This document shows, one piece after another, positions 34,145 through 44,899 of a stretch of DNA of 64,000 bases. A model generated the notes under the pieces. That model ran no database searches and was not told where the DNA came from. It saw only the letters and a program-made list of their open reading frames with translations. Both the position numbers and the translations under genes were made by a program. The stretch comes from Cylicocyclus nassatus (taxonomy: Eukaryota; Nematoda; Chromadorea; Rhabditida; Strongylidae), in NCBI GenBank assembly GCA_958299035.1, contig CATQJL010000316.1, positions 5,544,674 to 5,608,673 on the forward strand. The letters run 5' to 3'. Each line of letters begins with the position of its first letter. Positions within the stretch are counted from its first letter, which is position 1.

Positions 34145-36820
34145 CTATTTATAGTCCCCAAGACGCTGATAAGCTGTAAGATCACTTATCATGGCTATAC
34201 TGTCATCCTTTCTATTCATTTGGGGAGAACGGGCGGAGATGTAGAAAGCTTCAAAGGTTTTACGCGCTAGAATTTCAGATTCTTGCACTAAAATTGATGC
34301 GGCGACTTCTATGGTGGTGTTTTGATGACATTCTATACGATGAGCCCCTAGTGGAGTGGAGATTTTGGACTTTTGTAGACCATCCAGATGTTCTTTAACG
34401 CGATTGGTGGACGTCCTGTTTCTCTTATGTAAGCTGCCCCGCAAGCATTACATACTATTTGGTAGACAACGCCGGATACCATACAATCTCCCTGTTTACC
34501 ATACGGACAAATTGGGCAAGCATTAGTCATGCAGAGACGATCATAAGAGCGATTGCGTACTAATTGCTGCTTGAGATTTGGTGGAGGTATTTCTACCACC
34601 CTTACCATATCTTGCAATCCTGCTTGAACTAAGCTTTTGCGAACCTCCCGACTTATTCTATTTGAAATAAAGGGTAGGCAGAACGAAATCTTTTGACCCT
34701 CGAAACTTGTCCGTCTAGCAGCAGAACATCGGGATTTGTGGAACTTTTGTAGAAGGCACCCATTACTACTTGCTACACTGTCCGCCATTTCCAAAGAGTG
34801 GATGCGTTCTTGGAGTCCAGATGAGACTTGCGATGCTGTTTTGTACATGTTTTTTATAACAGAATTCTTAACCCAGCGCGGATGTGCCGAAGTGTAGTGC
34901 ACTAAGATATTTTTGCAACTAGGTTTGCGATACCATCTTGTCTTAAATTCCCCATTAGCAGTTCTCACCTGCACGTTCAAGAATGCAAGCCAGTCATCCT
35001 TGGGTCTCTCTCTTGTGAATTGGATTTGTGAGTACTGCCGATTCAAAAGATCAAAACAAGTGTCCATTTCGCAATGAGTGGGGCATGCTATCAAACAGTC
35101 ATCTATGTACCTACAATACAGAAAAGGTTTGCGTTCATGACTGGCGCTTCAACTTTGGACATGAATACGACAGCCAATACTGGAGCTATTCTCTGTCCCA
35201 TGGCCAGACCTCTAACCTGCTTGTAATAGTGCCCCGACCATCGAAAAATGGAACATTGAAGACATTCGTTCACAAGGGTCATTATGCCCTTAACATCAAA
35301 CCCATACAAGGCAAGAGTGGATTGATGTTGTGTTAAAAGCTCGAAGACTGCCTGCATGGCTGCATCGTTCGGAACATTAGTGTAGAGAGACGTAACATCG
35401 AAAGACTCTACAAAGCTGCCGTTGGTCGGAGTGGTTACCGCAGGCGCTCTAAGAACATTTGAGTATTAGATAGATGGGATGGAACGTAGTTGAGCAAAGG
35501 CGAGAGAATTACGTTTAAAAACCATGAAATCCTGTCCGTCGGACCATCTATGCCACTTATTATAGGTCTAACTCTAAATTCGCGCGGATCGGTCGACGTT
35601 AGGCCAGTAGATGGAGGTTTATGTGTTTTAATCAATGTATAGAGGACGGGACAAGTGGGTAAATCGTTTTTAAGTCGCGAGATGGTGCGTTTTGGTAATC
35701 CTGCGCAACACGCTACGTCTTCCCATAATCTATTTAATCGGCGATACTGCTTCTTGTACTCGTCAATGGAAGAAGATTTGTAGAGAGTGTCATCTTGTAA
35801 GTGGACTTGCGTTATAGCTTTATCAAGCTCCTGTGAGGTGACTACAAACTCTCCTCCTTTGTCACTTACAGAAACCTTGATTTCTTTTGAGTCGCAAAGG
35901 TTACGGACTTCACGTAAACCGCTTTTCTGTGACGAGGTTAAATTACTTTTGCCCTGTTTTATTTGACCGAGAAGAGAGCAGACAGATGTAGCGAAAGTTT
36001 GAAATTTGATGTCTACGTTGTAGTTGGGCTCCTGTGGTTTGTACAACAGCCGCGGAAAAGGTATGGCAGGAAAAGAAGTTCCTACGTGTACGAGTTTATT
36101 TGCTGCCTGATCATTTTTATTAGCTACAAGACGTAGCTGTTCATGAACGTACTGAAGATTGCCGACAATTTTGCGCGAAACTCTTGGTCCATTAGGCTGA
36201 GTTGGAGAGAAACTTGGACCGAGTTCGAGAACGGAAAGCGCGTTTTTTGACAAAGATAAGCCGCCTATTACGGAGACACGAGATGTTTTGGGTTTGTCAG
36301 AATTAACAGCGTTTTTAGTGTTGCTGTTGTTAATTTTGTTAGTGGCATGTTTGAGTGAATCTTGGGATTGTTGTTTGTCTAACAGTTTGTTGAACTTTCT
36401 TTGTAAGCGTGTTTTTGTATCGAGGCGAATCTTATCACAAACCTGTATAGATTGATCTACTATTGTTTTCCAGAGCTTGTCAGGTAGAAGACGTTCACAG
36501 CATCGTTCTTTGTACTCACACTTATTGAGTAGCTTGTACAAATAATTTTGTTTAACTTTTAGGACTGTTCGTAGAAGCTGTTGTTCTATTTTCTTAGTTT
36601 CTTGACAAGCTTTAAGAAAGCCGCAAATTTCATGGAGGCGTTTACTAGTGATGAAATTTGGAGTAACTTCTAATTGTAGGCAACGACGTAGAAAATATAC
36701 AGATTGTCTTTCTACGATAACTTTTTGTCTTAAAGACACCGCCTCTCTTACTAGTCGGAAGAACTTTGCTGGTATTTGTTTGATAATGAACAAAATCCGA
36801 CTGTTAATTAACCTTGGCAT
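34145..36820 (-). pseudogene. Penelope-like element ORF (reverse transcriptase plus GIY-YIG endonuclease), disrupted
   Basis: The ATG at 36,820 opens a 461-codon frame (to 35,435). It has a basic N-terminal region and the early reverse transcriptase with SDKGGEFVV and YTLIKTHKPP, ending at a stop created by a small indel near 35,437. Coding continues in other frames with FDVTSLYTNVP (box A), GLAMGQRIAP (box B) and YIDD (box C, 35,098-35,109). A Cys-rich CPICPYGKQGDC segment and a GIY-YIG endonuclease (GVVYQIVC…YIRETGR) follow. Penelope-like proteins are known to prime at nicked DNA using this endonuclease. Lesions: the frame break near 35,437, a frame change just before YIDD shared with the other copy, Gly to Arg in the YIG box, and a 4-bp loss at about 34,408. 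Architecture suggests an endonuclease-bearing PLE, perhaps of the nematode Nematis type. Confidence 0.88.
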
Positions 36821-36879
36821 TATGATATACGATTAGTTTTTGAATTGTTTAAGCTTACCAAGGTGGTATAGAACTTAAT

Positions 36880-36930
36880 AAAATGGCTGACGCGTTTCGG
36901 CGATTTATCGCCTTCTTCAAAGCGCTGTAA
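36880..36930 (-). ncRNA. hammerhead-like motif, second degenerate copy
   Basis: Identical in core to the copy at 33,990: TTTGAAGAAGG…GCCGAAACGCGTC on the minus strand. It lies in the terminal repeat immediately upstream of the minus-strand ORF, so the near-full-length element is bracketed by two copies. Confidence 0.4.
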
Positions 36931-37344
36931 CGAAAGTTTAGCCGCGACAATTAAAGACTCACGGCGGTCGCCACTGTCCACTATCCTGAGATAGCGGAAC
37001 CTAAACTGACGTGACCCTCCTCCGCTGTCTATTTATAGTCCCTAAGACACTGATAAGCTGTAAGATCACTTATCATGGCTACTCATCCTTTCTATTCATT
37101 TGGGAAGAACGGGAGGAGATGTAGAAGGCTTCAAGGGTTTTACGCGCTAGAATTTCAGATTCTTGCACTAAAATTGATGCGGCGACTTCTATGGTGGTGT
37201 TTTGATGACATTCTATACGATGAGCCCCTAGTGGAGTGGAGATTTTGGACTTTTGTAGACCATCCAGATGTTCTTTGACGCGAGAAATTAGTGGACGTCC
37301 TGTTTCTCCTATGTAAGCTGCCCCGCAAGCATTACATACTATTT

Positions 37345-38840
37345 GTCCCGTCCTCTATACATTGATTAAAACACATAAACCTCCATCTACTGGCCTAACG
37401 TCGACCGATCCGCGCGAATTTAGAGTTAGACCTATAATAAGTAACATAGATGGTCCGACGGACAGGATTTCATGATTTTTAAACGTAATTCTCTCGCCTT
37501 TGCTCAACTACGTTCCATCCCATGAAGTTCTTAGAGCGCCTGCGGAACACCACTCCGACCAACGGCAGCGTTGTAGAGTGTTTCGATGTTACGTCTCTCT
37601 ACACTAATGTTCCGAACGATGCAGCCATGCAGGCAGTCTTCGAGCTTTTAACACAGCATCAATCCACTCTTGCCTATGGGTTTGATGTTAAGGGTATAAT
37701 GACCCTTGTAAACGAATGTCTTCAATGTTCCATTTTTCGATGGTCGGGGCACTATTACAAGCAGGTTAGAGGTCTGGCCATGGGACAGAGAATAGCTCCA
37801 GTATTTGCTGTCGTATTCATGTCCAAAGTTGAAGCGCCAGTCATGAACGCAAACCTTTTCTGTATTGTAGGTACATAGATGACTGTTTGATAGCATGCCC
37901 CACTCAGTGCGAAATGGACACTTGTTTTGATCTTTTGAATCGGCAGTACTCACAAATCCAATTCACAAGAGAGAGACCCAAGGATGACTGGCTTGCATTC
38001 TTGAACGTGCAGGTGAGAACTGCTAATGGGGAATTTAAGACAAGATGGTATCGCAAACCTAGTTGCAAAAATATCTTAGTGCACTACACTTCGGCACATC
38101 CGCGCTGGGTTAAGAATTCTGTTATAAAAAACATGTACGAAACAGCATTGCAAGTCTCATCTGGACCCCAAGAACGCATCCACTCTTTGGAAATGGCGGA
38201 CAGTGTAGCAAGTAGTAATGGGTACCTTCTAAAAAAGTTCCACAAATCCCGATGTTCTGCTGCTAGACGGACAAGTTTCGAGGATCAAAAGATTTCGTTC
38301 TGCCTACCCTTTATTTCAAATAGAATAAGTCGGGAGGTTCGCAAAAGCTTAGTTCAAGCAGGATTGCAAGATATGGTAAGGGTGGTAGAAATACCTCCAC
38401 CAAATCTCAAGCAGCAATTAGTACGCAATCGCTCTTATGATCGTCTCTGCATGACTAATGCTTGCCCAATTTGTCCGTATGGTAAACAGGGAGATTGTAT
38501 GGTATCCGGCGTTGTCTACCAAATAGTATGTAATGCTTGCGGGGCAGCTTACATAGGAGAAACAGGACGTCCACTAATTTCTCGCGTTAAAGAACATCTG
38601 GATGGTCTACAAAAGTCCAAAATCTCCACTCCACTAGGGGCTCATCGTATAGAATGTCATCAAAACACCACCATAGAAGTCGCCGCATCAATTTTAGTGC
38701 AAGAATCTGAAATTCTAGCGCGCAAAACCTTTGAAGCTTTCTACATCTCCGCCCGTTCTCCCCAAATGAATAGAAAGGATGACAGTATAGCCATGATAAG
38801 TGATCTTACAGCTTATCAGCGTCTTGGGGACTATAAATAG
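37345..38840 (+). pseudogene. 5'-truncated Penelope-like ORF with intact endonuclease region
   Basis: Coding starts abruptly at CPVLYTLIKTHKPP, inside the reverse transcriptase, at the inverted junction. Frames carry FDVTSLYTNVP (about 37,582), GLAMGQRIAP (about 37,772) and, after a one-base frame change, YIDD (37,872-37,883). From 37,887 a 317-codon frame runs unbroken to 38,840 through the thumb, the CPICPYGKQGDC cysteine segment and an intact GIY-YIG domain (GVVYQIVC…YIGETGR, then SRVKEHL). The frame change falls at AAACCTTTTCTG (37,851-37,862), the same place as in the minus copy. A second break lies near 37,522, where the sequence before ATGAAGTTC is out of frame. The protein cannot work alone because the N-terminal third is missing. 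Confidence 0.87.
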
Positions 38841-38944
38841 ACAGCGGAGGAGGGTCACGTCAGTTTACTCGGTTCCGCTATCTCAGGATAGTGGACAGTG
38901 GCGACCGCCGTGAGTCTTTAATTGTCGCGGCTAAACTTTCGTTA

Positions 38945-38988
38945 CAGCGCTCTGAAGAAGGCGATAAATCGCCGAAACGCGTCAGCCA
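38945..38988 (+). ncRNA. hammerhead-ribozyme-like motif in the Penelope terminal repeat
   Basis: CTGAAGA (38,952-38,958) matches the hammerhead box CUGANGA. A hairpin GGCGAT/ATCGCC follows, then GAAAC (38,974-38,978), then the palindromic ACGCGT ending in UC as a minimal helix III plus cleavage position. GCT before and AGC after can pair as a short helix I. Hammerhead motifs in Penelope-like terminal repeats are established. The extra A between the CUGANGA box and helix II, and the very short helices I and III, are departures. Any activity may require dimerisation. Confidence 0.5.
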
Positions 38989-39753
38989 TTTTATTAAGTT
39001 CTATACCACCTTGGTAAGCTTAAACAATTCATAAACTAATCTTATATTATAATGCCAAGGTTAATTAACAGTCGGATTTTGTTCAATGTTAACACCGTTC
39101 GACCGCTAATGACTCTCTTGCCCTCACGTCTTTCGCCGAGCTTGAGGTACCATTCTTAGAGCGAGGTTCAACTTAGATTCACAGTATGGACCGAATCATC
39201 AATCACTCTTTGTTACTGTGGGTTAGGGTAACTACTTTGAGAAGGATTTTAGGGAAGTGAAAACGACTTCTGCCTTAAAAGAAAACAACAAGCCAGAAAC
39301 TTTTGTACACAACTAATCGAGTCGCTGAATCTGTATGAAATTTGCACTTCACTGTAGTGCTTCGTTCATAATTTATTTCAAGTTTATGGTAATATCTGTT
39401 TCTCCAGTGTTTGTCAGAAGTGTGATTGACCATTGAATAAGCTCAAAAAATGGTAAAAAGTTGTGTAGTGGAATCGGCGCGCCTGAAAATTACCAACAAA
39501 TTTCCGGATTTTCTGACATTTCTTTTCCATCAAAAGGTCTATTTAATAGCAGCGCTTTATGATGAAAGTTTATACGGTTCATCGTAATCCTACGCTAGTG
39601 AAGAGTTAATGATGATTTGGTCCATACTGTGAATCTAAGTTGAACATCGCTTTACAGAATGATGCCTCAAGCATGGCGAAAGACGTGGAAGCGTTATTAA
39701 TGATCAAAGAGTGCTCACATTATTTTGGGGCACCCAGTATATACAGTCCCAAA

Positions 39754-40405
39754 AAATGTGAATATGTTTGATCATCAATAACTCCCTTGTTTACATGTCT
39801 TTCGCCGAGCTTGAGGCAACCATACTGTAGAGCGAGGTTCAACTTAGGTCCACAGTATAGATTGGATCATCGATCGCCCTTCATTACTGCAGGATCACGG
39901 TAGACCTTTCAAGGGATTTTAGACCATTGGAGGCCATATTCTGTCTCGGAACAAAAACAAACAAGTCAAAAACTCTTATACTATGGTAATGCAGGCCGCT
40001 GATTCAAATATGAAATTTTCACTTTACTGTAATGCATCTTTTCTGAGTTATTAAAAGTAAACCATAAACACTGAATTCCCAGCCTTTGTCAGAAATGTAA
40101 TCACATCGTCAAAAAAGCTGAAAACAGTTGTAAAAAGTTGTATAGTGGAATCAGCCTAAGCGAAAACTCTAGTACACGATTTTTCAGATATTTTGGAAAA
40201 AATTTTGATGGCATATTTTACAATGGTTCCTTATACTGGAATCTTACCGTGATCCTACAGTAACGAAGAGCGATAGGTGATTCGCTCCATACTATAAATC
40301 TAAGCTATACCTTGCTCTAAAGAATTGTCTCAAGCTCGGCGACAGGCATGAAAGTAACGGAGTTATCAATGATCAAACAGTGTTCACATTTTTTGGGACA
40401 CCCTG
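39754..40405. mobile_element. MITE, paralogue of 14,530-15,159
   Basis: CAGTCCCAAAAAATGTGAAT opens and CACATTTTTTGGGACACCCTG closes the element. The final CTG also forms the left copy of the Harbinger target duplication, so the Harbinger transposon landed exactly at the MITE end. Confidence 0.65.
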
Positions 40406-40565
40406 GCCCGTAGTAAACCTCCGTCATCCTAGGTCAGCTGCGGCGGGCCTCAGTTGACGGTGCGGCGCCTTAGCGCACTGTCAGAGGAGCGATTGATCGG
40501 AAAATCGATACCCTATTATCTAATCGTGGTGGTATGCTCCAATAGCCTCTATGCGAAAAAATCTC

Positions 40566-40645
40566 ATGGAGCTCAATGGTGAAGTGGCGAAGAGGTCGGC
40601 GTAACGTTCGGAGGCTCGAAGGTTCAGATCCGAGGCAGCGCCAGT
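40566..40645 (+). other. tRNA-like A/B-box sequence inside the Harbinger element
   Basis: TGGCGAAGAGGTCGGCG resembles an internal polymerase III A box, and 25 bp later GGTTCAGATCC resembles a B box. A proper acceptor stem and a five-pair anticodon stem cannot be formed, so this is at most a tRNA-derived (SINE-like) remnant. A weaker similar pair lies at about 40,968-41,015. Confidence 0.22.
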
Positions 40646-41156
40646 ATTTTTGCGGTGGCCAGAAAATTGGATTTTTGTCGGCAAAGCAGTTCCGTGGCAG
40701 TGACACCGGCACGTGCGTCCAAAATCCATACATGGCACCGGATTTTCTTATGCACTTCCATCTATTGCTTCTTTTCTCTTCTACTCATTTTCTGTCATTT
40801 GTTCATAGTGTTTTATAATTGTGTTATAATCCTGCGCAGGTATTATGTGAGTAAGCATATGAATGTGCTTACTCATATAATGGCACCATGCACGCTTAAT
40901 CTATTATGAAACGCTGAAGTAGCCTCCGCAGAAACTTGGATGATAACCCAAGTAGTAGAATGGTGAAAAGGGGCGCATGTCGTGCCATGCATCCACGTTC
41001 GAGTGCGGACTGGCACAAAGCGTTTTGTCATGTGTGCAAGAGTTGCAACTCTTAACTTCATTGTAAGAGTACACTACAAAAGTGCGAACAACCTGTTCTC
41101 GCAATTAATGTTCGTAAGACACCAGTGGGTCCGACATTCTAAAAAAATCTCTTAAG

Positions 41157-42371
41157 ATGGCCACCCTGCTTTTCACTGCCCGTCAGCAGCGCCAGAGGAA
41201 CGTCCCTTACAATCGCATCCATCCGTCCTCTGTGTTCCAGCAGAACGATCGCATCTTCTACTCGAAGTATCGATTTCGCAGAGAAGATGTTAAGAAGATC
41301 GTGAGGATGCTCGAACCGCTGCTGGATGCAGGGTTGGAGCCTTGGGAAATAAGCAAAGAGGACCAGGTTTGGGCATCTTCGTTTGAAGGTTACTACAACT
41401 ACTCAGTATTTGCTTCAGGTCCTCATTACACTCCGCTACCTGGCCACCAACACTCATCAAACTATGATTGGTGACTGTTTCGGAGTGTGTCAGAAGGCAG
41501 TGAGTGACGTCGTCACCCGGGTAGTGGACGCTCTCAATCATTCCACAATAGAGGCCCGCTTCCTCCGCTTCTGGCCATCGGACGAGCGCTGGTGCTTGCG
41601 AAGATCTCGAGTATTCGCTACGATCTTGAGATTAACAAGTAAGCAATCATAGTGACGAATAAGTGCCTATGACGATTGTTGTTTAGATGTCATTGGATGC
41701 GTCGATGGTTGCCCCATCCGAATCCAGCGGCCCACCAACTTCGGCAACACTACTACTGCCGAAAGGCATGTTGTGCAATCAACATGATTGCAGTAGTGGA
41801 TGCCAGGGCTCGTTTCATGTACATCAACTGCGGATTCGCTGGAAGGCACCACGACTCCTTCATATGGCAGCATTCGCAAGCAGCTGCCGAGTTTGACGAA
41901 GGTCGTGCTCGTCCAGGATATCGCCTCCTAGGCGATGCCGGCTTTGTCAACTTCAGAAGTGTGATGGCGCCCTTCCGAGAGCGGGCCACAGACAATGACG
42001 TCAGGAAGAGGAGGTTCAACAGGGAGCACGCCAAAGCTCGACGAGTCGTCGAGCAGGCGTTCGGGGCGCTGAAGCGGCATTTCTGGATACTGTACAACAT
42101 CAGCCGCATTCAGCCTCCGAAGCTCCAGAAGGTAGTAAAGGCCAGCGTCATTCTCTACAACATCGGCATCTACCTGGGAACGCATAGAGGACAGTCGCTG
42201 TCGGCCATTCGGCGCGGTTCAATGACCCATCCGCCGGACAACGATCACGTCTGCGAATTCGTTACGACAACTTGTAAAGGTTGGTTGTGGCGACGGACGG
42301 TATGGTGGCTCCTGGCGGTGTCTTTGCAACATGTTGCGAGATGCAAGATGTTGCTGCATGTTTCTGCTTGA
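41157..42371 (+). pseudogene. PIF/Harbinger transposase (HARBI1-like DDE nuclease), one frame break
   Basis: The ATG at 41,157 sits in AAGATGGCC. Exon 1 (41,157-41,366), a 52-bp intron, exon 2 (41,419-41,638), a 48-bp intron and exon 3 (from 41,687) join in phase. Exon 2 carries the helix-turn-helix-like FGVCQKAVSDVVTRVVDAL. Exon 3 has the first catalytic Asp in NVIGCVDG (about 41,697). The frame is then lost between about 41,735 and 41,765. The next frame resumes with YYCRK, AGRHHDSF, LLGDAGF and ARRVVEQAFGALKRHF, supplying the remaining acidic residues. It ends at 42,371. The protein would cut and paste Harbinger-family elements, probably including the TAA/TTA MITEs nearby. A single indel (mutation or assembly error) makes this copy non-functional as read. 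Confidence 0.85.
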
Positions 42372-42735
42372 TGTAATTGACTAGCATATATGCGTATTAC
42401 CGCAAGTATGTTGCATTTGTTGCCCTCGCTGCTGCAGCAATGTTGCATGTTGCTGCAACATGCAACATTGCCGCAGCATCTATTACTTGCTGCCACACCA
42501 TGCATGCAACATGTTGTAACATGCAACATGCCGTTGCAGTCATTACTTGTTGCTGCACCATGCATGGTACATGTCCCTGCCATGTTGCATGTTGCTGCAA
42601 CATCCCACAGTCATGTTGCTGCAGGTATGTTAATGTTGCACGAAGATTGTTGCGTGTCGCTGTTGCAAGCAACATGCGATATTGCTTTCTGATTCATGTA
42701 ATGCTTGAAACATGTTATTGGATGTTGCAGCAAGG
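42310..42735. repeat. array of TGCAACATG / CATGTTGCA motifs
   Basis: TGCAACATG and its complement occur more than ten times (for example 42,329, 42,438, 42,455, 42,510, 42,584 and 42,669), often as ATGTTGCTGCAACATGCAAC palindromes. Overlapping open frames on both strands here are products of the repeat. It lies just after the transposase, so it could be a transposase- or host-factor-binding array or a simple minisatellite. Confidence 0.8.
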
Positions 42736-42759
42736 TCTTAGCAAAACACTGCTCAGCTG

Positions 42760-44230
42760 TATCTACAATGTACTAACCCTCTTAGTACGCAACTGCACAC
42801 TCCACGAGAGGTTTCTCATGGGGAGCAAAGGGGGCAGGTATGCGCTTTTCTTGTGCTTCTTCTTATTTTCGTTTTTATAGATAACTGTCTACTGCAACCA
42901 CCTCCACACTTTCTATGGCTTCCCTACATATTTTTTCGTGACAACGATTGTTGCAGGTGATGGCTTGGTTGTAGCGACTTGGATGGGATACCTTAGTCTG
43001 CTCATTTTCCTCTAATTTTTGCTTCGATCGGCTAGCAGAGGCGTTCACAAGAATTTCTTTAAGGTTGAGTCTTCTGTTCTTGTTCTTTTTGAAATTACAT
43101 TATACTTTGCTTCAGATCTCCACTTTTGGATAAGTTTTTCAAACCAATTGTGTTGATAGACTCGGATGTGCTTTATTTGACCACTTTGTCGATTGAAATC
43201 GTATTGCTGACACGAATACGAACAGTCGCCAATGCTTCTACAAATCCTTGATGCCATTCATCGAATTCGAAATCAAACTTTCGCATACAAAAGCTAGCTG
43301 GTACGAATATGTAGTAATCAATTAATAAACTTTTATCTTTCTTTCATTTTTTGGCTTCCCATTTTCATTTTATTGAATCGCCGCTAACGCCAAATTATAG
43401 AAATGCCCTCAAACATTGTGAACAAAGGCAATCCAAAACAAATTCCAAAGCGTTATCAGATACGTCAACCACCGCCGCATCGTTCTAAGAGCTGACTATT
43501 GAGTTGAGCTTACACAAATGGCTGTGAAGCCATTGAGAGCTTTTGAACATATACAGACCGATTAATCAAGTTACCCACTTGAAGTACACATCAGCACCTC
43601 AAGACATCTTGATATTTTGCCTTCACTATGAGCTGCTGCTGCATCGGATGCTTCAGGATGAAACACGTTGATAGGGTACCCGGAGTGTATGCAATTCTGC
43701 CCATTGATACCCACTCTTGATCGGTGTCGATATCGAATAGAACTATAGGAGGACGCAAACTGCGCAAGTGGAAATTTATTCTTTTTTCGTTACATTCCTT
43801 TAACCAGCACGTTACGCATTACTTGCGCCTCATTCGTGATTGAACTTGCTAGCAAACAAACGACACTAATGACTAATAAGGAAGGCTTAACGTCAGCCTT
43901 CAAAGAAGTAGCAAGCAACGGGCGAGTTTCTGACAGCAAGAACAGAAAGACAATAAAAACAGATTGTATCTCTACTTAAAGGAATGAATGGCTAGAAGGC
44001 ACGGATTCTTCCAGATTGGGATCAGCAGCTGAAGCCGGCTTTTCTTGAGTGTCGCCTGACTTCTTTTTAAATTGCCGACTTATGTAGTCGGAAAAGACTT
44101 CCAAGGTATGGATAAGTTTTTCAAAAAACCTCCTTTAATCCTGAAAAGTGCGCTTGATAACCGTCAGTTGTAGTAGATTTCACATACTCTGCACAATCGG
44201 AATTTTTTTTGAAGAATGTCCCTTTCTGTG
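42760..44230. other. Harbinger interior without recognised gene
   Basis: No open frame with family resemblance and no terminal repeats. This is presumably the spacer and 3' regions between the two convergent genes of the transposon. Confidence 0.5.
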
Positions 44231-44263
44231 ACGCGTGTGTTCCGTGGCCTGCGTTCGTCCTCG

Positions 44264-44880
44264 CTATCCGACTCGAAGCCCTCCTAGATAGGGAGGAATT
44301 GGCATCGGAATGTAAGAGCTTGTAAGAGCCACCATGTTCGCCTCCAAAGACAGGACATCGTCGTCGTCTCCAACCTCTTCAGGACGGGGTAGTTTTTTCT
44401 GCAATACATGTTTTTTGGGTTTGTAAAAAAGCTTCGATGCAGCAAACCTTTCCAACTCTCTCCTTCTTTGAAAGGGAGTGTCACTGGGGTCTTGTCGAAG
44501 AACTCCCATAGCGCCTGCTCACTAGGGCTGTCGAATGGGCAATGATTGTCCGTTTTTTCGAAAACATCCTCTTCATGCATTGATCGTCCTCCCTCGGTTT
44601 TGGTACGATACCTAAATTTGTCGTAGGACTGAACAGCATCCAAAAACATGAGGAACTTACCTTTTTTCGGCATCAGTCGTTTTCCTGAGAGACATGCCTT
44701 TTGCAATCACTTTCGACCTAGTATGGTCAAAGTGATTGCGTAGCTTTTTTCAGTGGCTTCAAAGCCAAATCCGTCTCGTAATTCAGTTATAAGATTCTTA
44801 TAAGCGGCACTCCTTCTTCCGTTCTGAGAGACTGTTCTGACGTTCGTATCATTAAGAAGAACGTCGTATGTAGTAGTTTA
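44264..44880 (-). CDS. possible Harbinger accessory (Myb/SANT-like) protein, broken
   Basis: Two overlapping minus-strand frames (44,706-44,284 and 44,509-44,264) together give an acidic, charged chain. It contains KGKFLMFLDAVQSYDKFRY and PFDSPSEQALWEFFDKTPV, and ends with a proline-rich tail IPMPIPPYLGGLRVG after a frame change near 44,330. Upstream on the same strand, RRSAAYKNLITELRDGFGFE (about 44,820-44,761) resembles the helix pattern of MADF/Myb-like DNA-binding domains. Harbinger elements are known to encode such a protein, opposite in direction to the transposase, that guides it to the ends. Position and direction fit, but sequence support is weak and the frame is interrupted at about 44,712. 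Confidence 0.4.
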
Positions 44881-44899
44881 CTATATATTTGGAGATGGA

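Larger units (their letters stand above)
33946..39084. mobile_element. composite of Penelope-like elements with 10-bp target duplication
   Basis: The whole 5.1-kb block is bracketed by AATGTTAACA (33,936-33,945 and 39,085-39,094), which is single at 13,881-13,890 in R1 copy 1. From the right end of the minus-strand part: a 5'-truncated piece (37,344 to about 36,832) ends in the terminal repeat, followed by a near-full-length element (36,831 to 33,946) on the same strand. Head to head with these, a 5'-truncated plus-strand element (37,345-39,084) starts inside the reverse transcriptase. Its right end runs past the terminal repeat into ATGCCAAGGTTAATTAAC, the start of the next unit's ORF. Tandem plus inverted truncated copies are the known hallmark of Penelope insertions. 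Confidence 0.9.

Noticed and set aside
35028..35336. 102-codon plus-strand frame (and its mirror at 37,648-37,953)
   Set aside because: It is antisense to the Penelope reverse transcriptase in both copies.
42245..42880. Cys- and Met-rich open frames up to 167 codons on both strands
   Set aside because: They follow the TGCAACATG array, which lacks stops in several frames. No conserved motif is seen apart from the repeat.
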